The notes beneath the pieces were generated by a model. The model was not told where the DNA came from, did no database searches, and worked only from the letters and a program-made list of their open reading frames with translations. From Verrucomicrobiota bacterium (lineage in GTDB: Bacteria; Verrucomicrobiota; Verrucomicrobiia; Opitutales; Opitutaceae), in assembly GCA_023410155.1 (NCBI GenBank), contig JAEYQF010000079.1, forward strand, positions 1 through 10,358: a DNA stretch of 10,358 nucleotides, written 5' to 3'. Position numbers and translations under genes: made by a program. Of the stretch, positions 1-5,533 are shown one piece after another; position 1 is the first letter of the stretch, and each line of letters opens with the position of its first letter.

Positions 1-2
1 AC

Positions 3-2984
3 GGTGCGTCGCCCGATATCACCGCACGGCGCGAGGCGGAAGAGAGGGTGCAGGCGCTGTCCGGCCGGTTGGAGCAGCAAGCGAGACTGTTCGACACGGC
101 GCTCTCTCATATCGCGGATTTCGTTTACATCCTCGATCCGGAGGGACGCTTCGTCTACGCGAACGAATCACTGCTCGGACTCCTGCAGCAACCAAGCGCC
201 GACGTCATCGGTAGCAGCGTTCTGGATACACGATATCCCAAAGACTGGGCGATTCGCCTGCTGCGCCAACTTGGGCAGGTGGTGCAGGCGAAGCGGTCGA
301 TCGTCGACGAGGTGATGCTGCATCACGCCGACGGGCCCGATGAGCACTACGAGCATATTCTCAACCCGATCTTCGCCCCGGACGGCCGGGTCGAGGCGGT
401 CGCTGGTTCCACCCGCAACATCACCGAGCGAAAGCGAACGGAGCGGCACGCGCAGTTTCTCAGCCATTTGGCGCAGCGTCTGGCGTTGATCGATGATCCG
501 GCGGAAATCCTCCGGCTGTCGTGTCAGGCGCTGGCCCGTCAGCTGCGGGCCCATCGGTGCTACATGTGCGAGTGGGACGCAGATTTCGCGCGTGTGCTGG
601 TGAGGGAAGACTGGCGCGGACCAGGTCTCTCGCGCTTGGCCGGCGTGCACGAGGTCAGCCGGTTCGGTGCGCCGGCGTGGTGGCGGACCGTGATCCGAGG
701 CAGCGTGGCGGTCCCGGACGTGGAGAACCAACCTGAGCTGGCCGACGTGCAGGGCGCGTATCAGGAGTATCAGATCCGGTCTTTCGTGAGTGCGCGGTTC
801 AAACGCGATGGGGCGAGCATCGTCTCGCTGGTGGCGACTTCGGCATCGTCGCGACAGTGGCGTCAGGACGAGGTGACGTTACTGGAGAACGTCGTGGCAC
901 GCGTGTGGCCGCTGGTGGAGCGCGCCGTGGGTCTGAGGCATGCGAACTTTCTGAGTCGCCTCGGACAGCGGATCTCGCTGCTGGTGGAGCCGGAGGAGAT
1001 CGTGCGAACGACGATTGAGGCTGTGGGCCGCCATCTTTCGGTGCAGCGCTGCTACTACTTCGAAAGCTCGACGGAAAGCGGACAAATCGCGATCACGGCT
1101 GACTGGCACCGCCCCGGGGTTGTGTCCTTGGAAGCGGAGTATGCCCGATCGGATTTCGGCTCCGACGGATGGTGGCAGGAGGTAGCATCCGGACGGATGT
1201 GCGTGGAGGATGTGACCAGGGATGCGCGGCTCAATGTGCCCCAGTTTGCGCAGTGGAGTATCCGGTCGGTGGCAACGGTGCCCTTCATCCGTGCCGGAGT
1301 TTGGGTGGCCGGCTTGGCCGTCGCCGCAGACGAGCCCCGGCGCTGGGAGGAAAGCGAGATGGAGCTGCTTGAAAACGTCATCGCGCGCGTCTGGCCGATG
1401 ATCGAGCGCGCGCGTGTGATCGTCGAATCACGGCAGCACGCCGAGCGTCTGCGGCTCGCGCTCGCGACCGCGGATTTGGGGGACTTCCGCCTCGATCTGA
1501 AGCGCGGGGTGGCAACGTTTTCACCGCGTGCAGCGGCCATCTTCGGGGTGTCACCGAACGGCCCGGTGCCGCTCGAAGAACTGCGTAGACGTGTTGTCGA
1601 AGAGGACCGCGCGCGAGAGATGGAGGCGGCCGAGCAGGCGATCGCGTCGCGCTCGGATTACGACACGGAGTATCGCTTCGTCCGCCCGGACGGAGAAACT
1701 CGCTGGATCGCTGCGAAGGGCCGCGGGACTTACACTGCGCAAGGCGAACCGGATGGCGTGATCGGCGTGGTGCAGGACATCACGGCGCGGAAGCGGAACG
1801 AAGTAGAGCTCGAAACTGCGCGAGACCGCGCCGTTGCCGCCTCGCGCGCGAAAGACGCTTTCCTGGCGGCTCTGTCTCATGAGCTTCGCACGCCGCTGAA
1901 TCCGGTGTTGTTGCTCGCCAGCGACGCGGAGGCCGACGAAAGCCTGCCGGTGTCCGTCCGTGAGCGATTCGCGATCGTGAGAAACAACATCGAGCTGGAA
2001 GCTCGGCTGATCGACGATCTGCTCGATCTGACTCGCATCAGTCGCGGCATGCTCGCGCTCGATATCCGCCCGCACGAGGTGAATGCGCTGTTGCGCAACG
2101 CCATCGAGACAGTGCAGGGCGAGTTGATCGAGAAGAGCCTTCGCCTCGACGTGCAGGTGGAGCCGGACGAGATGGTGGTCCTCGCCGACGCCGTGCGGCT
2201 CCAGCAGGTCTTCTGGAACGTGCTGAAAAACGCGGTGAAGTTTACCGCCGATTGTGGGCGGATCGAAGTGCGTGCGTGCACCGTGCCGGCACGGCGACGG
2301 GTGCGGATCGAAATCAGCGACAATGGCATCGGCATGACGCCGCACGAGCTGTCACGCGCCTTCGATGCGTTCTCGCAGGGCGATCATGCGACGTCGGGCG
2401 CGAGCCATCGGTTCGGCGGAGTGGGGCTCGGCCTCTCGATTTCACGGATGCTGGTGGAACAACACGGCGGCACCATCAGCGCGCGCAGTGAAGGCCGTGG
2501 CCATGGCTCGACCTTCGTGGTGGAGCTGCCTCTGGCGAATGGAGTGCGACTGCCGGTCGAGACGACGTCAGCCGACGCGAAGATCGCACGCCCGGCCGAA
2601 GCACAGGTCGAGCGCGGGCGAGTGCTGCTGGTCGAAGATCACGCAGCTACGCGGTCGGCCCTGGCGGCGCTCTTGCGGCGCCGGCGCTTCAATGTGATCA
2701 CGGCCGCCTCAGCAGCGGAAGCGCGTGCTCTGGCGGAACGCGGCGAGATGCGACTGATCATCTCCGACATCGGTCTGCCTGATGCGAGCGGCTATGATTT
2801 GATGAAGGAAGTCCGCGAGCGTTTCGGGCTGCGCGGGATCGCGCTCACCGGATATGGCACGGAGGAAGACGTGCAACGGAGCCGCGACGCGGGCTTCGCG
2901 GCGCACCTCACGAAGCCGGTGACCGTGCAGGCACTCGACCGTGCACTGGCCACGGTCGAGAACGAAGCCGGGGAAACTCAGTAA
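3..2984 (+). CDS. Hybrid sensor histidine kinase (PAS-GAF-GAF-PAS-HisKA-HATPase-REC), 5'-truncated by the window edge
   Basis: This is a cytoplasmic-looking hybrid histidine kinase; no membrane segment is visible. The frame stays open to the left edge, and the first residues (DITARREAEERV) look like the end of a PAS/PAC domain, so the real start lies outside the window. The GTG at 48 is only the first possible in-window start, and residues are numbered from it. Domains: PAS about 14-127; two similar GAF domains about 134-293 and 298-455; PAS about 465-582; HisKA with the H-box SHELRTPLN and phosphoacceptor His611; HATPase with N-box NVLKNAVKF (724-732), G1 DNGIGM (758-763), F-box and G2 GGVGLGLSIS (790-799); receiver with E863/D864, phosphoacceptor D907, T934 and K956. 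All catalytic residues are present, so it should autophosphorylate and pass phosphate to its own receiver. It has no DNA-binding output, so it probably feeds a phosphotransfer protein or another regulator elsewhere. The signal sensed cannot be inferred. It ends at TAA 2982-2984. Confidence 0.95.
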   Translation, partial: GASPDITARREAEERVQALSGRLEQQARLFDTALSHIADFVYILDPEGRFVYANESLLGLLQQPSADVIGSSVLDTRYPKDWAIRLLRQLGQVVQAKRSIVDEVMLHHADGPDEHYEHILNPIFAPDGRVEAVAGSTRNITERKRTERHAQFLSHLAQRLALIDDPAEILRLSCQALARQLRAHRCYMCEWDADFARVLVREDWRGPGLSRLAGVHEVSRFGAPAWWRTVIRGSVAVPDVENQPELADVQGAYQEYQIRSFVSARFKRDGASIVSLVATSASSRQWRQDEVTLLENVVARVWPLVERAVGLRHANFLSRLGQRISLLVEPEEIVRTTIEAVGRHLSVQRCYYFESSTESGQIAITADWHRPGVVSLEAEYARSDFGSDGWWQEVASGRMCVEDVTRDARLNVPQFAQWSIRSVATVPFIRAGVWVAGLAVAADEPRRWEESEMELLENVIARVWPMIERARVIVESRQHAERLRLALATADLGDFRLDLKRGVATFSPRAAAIFGVSPNGPVPLEELRRRVVEEDRAREMEAAEQAIASRSDYDTEYRFVRPDGETRWIAAKGRGTYTAQGEPDGVIGVVQDITARKRNEVELETARDRAVAASRAKDAFLAALSHELRTPLNPVLLLASDAEADESLPVSVRERFAIVRNNIELEARLIDDLLDLTRISRGMLALDIRPHEVNALLRNAIETVQGELIEKSLRLDVQVEPDEMVVLADAVRLQQVFWNVLKNAVKFTADCGRIEVRACTVPARRRVRIEISDNGIGMTPHELSRAFDAFSQGDHATSGASHRFGGVGLGLSISRMLVEQHGGTISARSEGRGHGSTFVVELPLANGVRLPVETTSADAKIARPAEAQVERGRVLLVEDHAATRSALAALLRRRRFNVITAASAAEARALAERGEMRLIISDIGLPDASGYDLMKEVRERFGLRGIALTGYGTEEDVQRSRDAGFAAHLTKPVTVQALDRALATVENEAGETQ
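447..1412 (+). repeat. Tandem duplicated GAF sensor units within the kinase
   Basis: Two consecutive protein units of about 160 residues, encoded at about 447-926 and 939-1412, align end to end. Both begin with the pattern HAxFLSxLxQRxxLxxxPxEIxR. Both share RCY, DWxxPG, a WW pair, VxDV and IRS in the same order, and both end with LLENVxARVWPxxERA. This is visible by eye in the translation. It points to internal duplication of one GAF domain, or recruitment of two close paralogous copies. The duplication is at protein level and I did not see long identical DNA runs, so it is not recent. Confidence 0.8.
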
Positions 2985-3550
2985 CCTTGCTGTTGGAGCG
3001 CGCGACTGAGCTCGCGCATGAAACCTTGGGCGTCGCTCGCGCTCGGTCGATATCCGGGCTGGCTGACCTCGGTGAAGCCTGGCCGGCCGTATTGGTCGAC
3101 GATCCACTTGCCCGTGACGCCATCGCTGAAGGTGACCGTGCCGCTCGCGACAGCGCCGGGGATCAGGGTGACCTTGTCGACCGTCACGCGCACCGTGTCC
3201 GCGCCGCCTGGCGGCAATGGGTCTTCTTCGACGAACTCTTCCTCGGTGGCCGGCTCGGCGTCCGCGGTGTCGCCGAACCCGAGCTTCTCCTTTGCCTTTT
3301 CAAGCAGGCTCTTCTTGTCGCTGTTGGCCGGTTCGGGTTTCGGTGCGGCGGCCTTGGAGACGTCCGAGGTGTCCACCTTGGGCGCAGGATCCTTCAACGT
3401 GAGGTCGAGATCATCCACCAGGAATCGAACATCGCGGTAGGTGAGGGAAAGCTGGAACTGTTCGGAGAGTTTCTTCTGGACCGCCGACAGGTTGTCGCCT
3501 GCTGCGATCCAGGAGACCACGGCCGATTTTTGGTCAGGAGTGAGATTCAT
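2978..3550 (-). CDS. Conserved-looking hypothetical protein, 190 aa, downstream of dnaA
   Basis: I do not recognise this protein. Residues 1-50 look like a small helical domain, possibly helix-turn-helix-like (TPDQKSAVVSWIAAGDNLSA, then an amphipathic helix). Residues 52-115 form a low-complexity linker rich in Pro, Ala, Lys and acidic residues, containing a charged helix (KKSLLEKAKEKLGF, 79-92). Residues 116-165 look like a compact beta domain (VRVTVDKVTLIPG, then a GKWIVDQYGRPGF segment), followed by a C-terminal helix ending QQQGY. There is no signal peptide or membrane segment, so it is probably cytoplasmic. The ATG is at 3550 and has no Shine-Dalgarno sequence. The stop overlaps the end of the convergent kinase gene by 7 bp. 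It follows dnaA on the same strand but lies beyond the dnaA terminator, so it needs its own promoter or read-through. Domain-like structure and ordinary composition favour a real gene over the 214-codon frame on the opposite strand. Function unknown. Confidence 0.8.
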   Translation of the reverse strand: MNLTPDQKSAVVSWIAAGDNLSAVQKKLSEQFQLSLTYRDVRFLVDDLDLTLKDPAPKVDTSDVSKAAAPKPEPANSDKKSLLEKAKEKLGFGDTADAEPATEEEFVEEDPLPPGGADTVRVTVDKVTLIPGAVASGTVTFSDGVTGKWIVDQYGRPGFTEVSQPGYRPSASDAQGFMRELSRALQQQGY

Positions 3551-3601
3551 TGCGGAGTGAACAAGCTAACCGCCTCTGGAGCTGAGTCTAGAGTAAGAAA
3601 C

Positions 3602-3629
3602 AAAAAGCCAGCCGAAGAAGGCTGGCTTT
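3602..3629 (-). terminator. Rho-independent terminator of dnaA
   Basis: A perfect inverted repeat has 10-bp arms (AAAGCCAGCC, 3620-3629, read on the minus strand) and a 6-nt loop TTCTTC. Read on the minus strand, the closing arm runs straight into a T tract of five (3602-3606). It begins 27 bp past the dnaA stop codon. On the plus strand the hairpin is followed by only three Ts, so it should act mainly on the dnaA transcript. Confidence 0.9.
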
Positions 3630-3656
3630 GAGCAGAGCTGAGCGAAGGGGTGAACC

Positions 3657-5048
3657 TTACTTCGAAAGCTGTGCCTTGAGGAACTCGACACTGCCCTTGG
3701 TCGAAGAATCCTGCTCCATCATGTTATCCACGGCTTTGCAGGCGTGAATGACGGTGCCGTGATCGCGTCCGCCGAACGCGTCGCCGATTTCCTGCAGCGA
3801 GTGCTTCGTCAGCGTGCGGGAGAGATACATCGCGATCTGCCGGGGAATGGCGATATTGTTGGGCCGGCGCTTGCTGGTCATATCGCTGTGACGGATCTGG
3901 AAGTGATCGGCCACGCGCTTCTGGATCGTCTCGATTGTGAGGATATTCTGCGCCTGCTCCATCAGCACGTCCTGGAGGAGCATCTCCGTGGTCGGCAAAT
4001 CCAGGGGCCGATTGGTGAGAGCAGAGTAACTCGCTACCTTGATCAGCGCGCCTTCGAGGCGACGGATGTTCTTCGAGATATTTTGAGCGATGAACGTCAG
4101 GATCGCGGGTGGGATGTCGGTCTTCAACCCGGCCGCTTTGGTCCGCAGGATGGCGAGGCGCGTCTCGAAGTCCGGCGCCTGGATGTCGGCGGGCAGGCCC
4201 CACTCGAAACGGGAGACCAGGCGCGATTCGAGCTTCTGGATTTCCGAGGCGCGGCGATCGCTGGAAAGCACGATCTGCTTACCCGACTCGAAGAGGTCGT
4301 TGAAGGTGTGGAAAAATTCTTCCTGGATGCGCTCCTTGCCGGCGAGGAATTGCACGTCGTCCAGCAGGAGCACGTCGGCGTGACGGTAGCGCTGACGAAA
4401 CTTGGTGAGGCTGTTTTCCTGCAGCGCCTGGATGAACTCGTTGGTGAACTTCTCGGTGGAGAGGTAAGCGACGCGCGCGTCCGGATTGTTACGCAGGATC
4501 GCGTGACCGATCGCGTGCATCAGGTGCGTCTTGCCGAGACCGGTGTCGCCGTAGAGGAACAGCGGGTTATAGGCTTGCGCCGGAGCCTGGGCCACGGCCA
4601 GCGCAGCGGCGTGCGCCATCTGGTTGTTGGACCCGACGACAAACGTCTCGAAGGTGTTTCGCGCGTTGAGCGTGCCGGCCGCCGGGCCACGATCGTCGTA
4701 GCGGGTGGTGCGCCGCGGGATCTGCTTGTGCCGGGGGGCGGGTTCACCGACGGACCGGGACATCGACGGACTGGCGGTGACGGAACGCTGTGCGTCGGTC
4801 TTCTTCAGGGTGACGGTCACCATGCGCCCGGCGGTGAGCCGCAGTCGCTGGGTGATGAGATCGAGGTAGTTGTCGTGAATCCAGATAGCCGCGAAATCGT
4901 TGGGCACGCCGAGGGTCAACGTCTCCTCCGTGGCTTCGAGGCATGTCATGGGCTCAAACCACATCTGAAATACGTCTTCAGGAAACAGTTCCTTGAAGTC
5001 GCATTTGACGGTTTCCCAGAGGCTGGGAGCGAGGGTCACAGAGGGCAT
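3657..5048 (-). CDS. dnaA: Chromosomal replication initiator protein DnaA
   Basis: DnaA binds DnaA boxes at the origin, forms an ATP-dependent filament, melts the duplex and helps load the replicative helicase. At 463 aa it has the normal length and all four domains. Domain I is about 8-85 (LWETVKCDF..., a partner-interaction fold). A variable linker spans about 86-128. The AAA+ domain spans about 130-345 with Walker A GDTGLGKT (167-174), Walker B LLLDDVQFL (227-235), sensor I SSDR (262-265), box VII/arginine finger ESRLVSRFEWGL (274-285) and sensor II NIRRLEGAL (327-335). DNA-binding domain IV is about 366-463 with signature GGRDHGTVIHACK (426-438). Two usually conserved positions differ: the proline after sensor I is Ala267, and the first Thr of the usual GGRDHTTV is Gly431. 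The ATG at 5048 is fixed by an in-frame stop 24 nt upstream. It has no Shine-Dalgarno sequence. No dnaN lies beside it. Confidence 0.98.
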   Translation of the reverse strand: MPSVTLAPSLWETVKCDFKELFPEDVFQMWFEPMTCLEATEETLTLGVPNDFAAIWIHDNYLDLITQRLRLTAGRMVTVTLKKTDAQRSVTASPSMSRSVGEPAPRHKQIPRRTTRYDDRGPAAGTLNARNTFETFVVGSNNQMAHAAALAVAQAPAQAYNPLFLYGDTGLGKTHLMHAIGHAILRNNPDARVAYLSTEKFTNEFIQALQENSLTKFRQRYRHADVLLLDDVQFLAGKERIQEEFFHTFNDLFESGKQIVLSSDRRASEIQKLESRLVSRFEWGLPADIQAPDFETRLAILRTKAAGLKTDIPPAILTFIAQNISKNIRRLEGALIKVASYSALTNRPLDLPTTEMLLQDVLMEQAQNILTIETIQKRVADHFQIRHSDMTSKRRPNNIAIPRQIAMYLSRTLTKHSLQEIGDAFGGRDHGTVIHACKAVDNMMEQDSSTKGSVEFLKAQLSK

Positions 5049-5068
5049 GGGCAGACGAAAGGGCGGGA

Positions 5069-5077
5069 TTATTCACA
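5069..5077 (+). promoter_or_regulatory. DnaA box TTATTCACA, proximal to the dnaA start
   Basis: The site is an exact match to the consensus TTWTNCACA and lies 20 bp upstream of the dnaA start codon, so it falls in the untranslated leader or the promoter. Bound DnaA here could repress its own gene. Assignment rests on the motif and position only. Confidence 0.6.
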
Positions 5078-5196
5078 TTGGGGCGCCGGAAGAACTTTTC
5101 ACACGTCGGAAGCACGCAAAAGGCCGGGCGATCGTCTGGAAAATTGGTGAGGCAGCCTGGGGTAAAAAGGGGCGAAAGAGCGGTCTTGTGTAAGAT

Positions 5197-5202
5197 ATTG
5201 TA
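5197..5202 (-). promoter_or_regulatory. Possible -10 element (TACAAT) for dnaA
   Basis: On the minus strand the sequence reads TACAAT, one mismatch from TATAAT, about 150 bp upstream of the dnaA start. No good -35 hexamer is found 16-18 bp upstream; the best is a poor match. A DnaA-box-like sequence (TCTTACACA on the minus strand) lies immediately downstream of it. This is a weak candidate and the true promoter may be elsewhere in the region. Confidence 0.25.
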
Positions 5203-5316
5203 GGGCTGCGTTTAGCGTAGACGGAATGCATCGCTCGGAAACGTAAGCGCGAAGGACGTGGGAAAGAACAGCCGGACGGGACCAAAAGTTCTGGCAGGGC
5301 GCGGAGTAACTGAGAA

Positions 5317-5384
5317 CGGAAAAGTCATTTCAAGGCCAACTTTCCGACAAGTTATTCACATGCGCCGAGAGGATAACTTTTCCG
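5317..5384. repeat. Inverted repeat CGGAAAAGT / ACTTTTCCG around a DnaA box
   Basis: Nine-base perfect arms at 5317-5325 and 5376-5384 are separated by 50 bp that contain the distal DnaA box (5352-5360). A near-copy, AACTTTCCG, lies between them at 5338-5346. The arms are too far apart for a simple terminator and look more like paired protein-binding sites. Confidence 0.4.
5352..5360 (+). promoter_or_regulatory. DnaA box TTATTCACA, distal
   Basis: The same nonamer as the proximal box, in the same orientation, 283 bp away. It lies in the most AT-rich part of the intergenic region, next to a run of seven Ts (5386-5392). The identical nonamer sequence supports a real binding site over chance. 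Confidence 0.6.
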
Positions 5385-5533
5385 CTTTTTTTGTTGCCAA
5401 ATTTCGTGCGGGCAAGGGGCCGTTCCCATCGGGAACCGGAGCGCTGTAGTGTGGTCTGCATTACCAGCACGCCTGTGCACTCGTGGTGCCAAACAGGTGA
5501 CGGACGCGTGACGAGGGTGCGTCGGTGTCTCGA

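Larger units (their letters stand above)
5049..5533 (-). promoter_or_regulatory. dnaA upstream non-coding region; control region and possible replication origin
   Basis: These 485 bp lie between ispG and dnaA, which share a strand. No convincing gene is present: the short open frames here have no recognisable protein character. The region holds two exact matches to the DnaA-box consensus TTWTNCACA (5069 and 5352), two one-mismatch candidates (5095-5103, CTTTTCACA; 5187-5195, reverse strand TCTTACACA), recurring ACTTTTCC-type motifs and an AT-rich patch. I counted 52 A/T among the 90 bases 5321-5410, high for such GC-rich DNA. The dnaA promoter must lie here. Autoregulation by DnaA is common in bacteria and fits the boxes. 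Whether it is oriC is open, since two perfect boxes is few. Confidence 0.6.

Noticed and set aside
1551..2345. A 264-codon minus-strand frame inside the kinase gene
   Set aside because: It is antisense to the PAS, HisKA and HATPase coding region, which carries all expected motifs; its composition is that of a shadow frame.
3000..3017. Hairpin GCGCGA/TCGCGC after the kinase stop as a terminator
   Set aside because: The stem is 6 bp, no T tract follows, and it lies inside the coding sequence of the convergent gene.
2987..3631. A 214-codon plus-strand frame opposite the 190-aa gene
   Set aside because: Its translation lacks domain-like structure and runs through the dnaA terminator hairpin. 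The minus-strand frame has clear helical and beta segments and starts with ATG.
3744..5150. A 468-codon open frame on the plus strand, slightly longer than dnaA
   Set aside because: It is antisense to an unmistakable dnaA with all motifs intact, and its translation has no recognisable domain. Long antisense frames are expected in GC-rich DNA.
5073..5285. Short open frame of 70 codons in the dnaA upstream region as a small gene
   Set aside because: It has no ribosome-binding site, Arg/Ser/Pro-rich random-looking composition, and covers the likely promoter and DnaA-box region.
5420..5439. Small hairpin GTTCCC-ATC-GGGAAC downstream of ispG as a terminator
   Set aside because: It has only 6 bp of stem, a 3-nt loop and no T tract on the minus strand directly after it.
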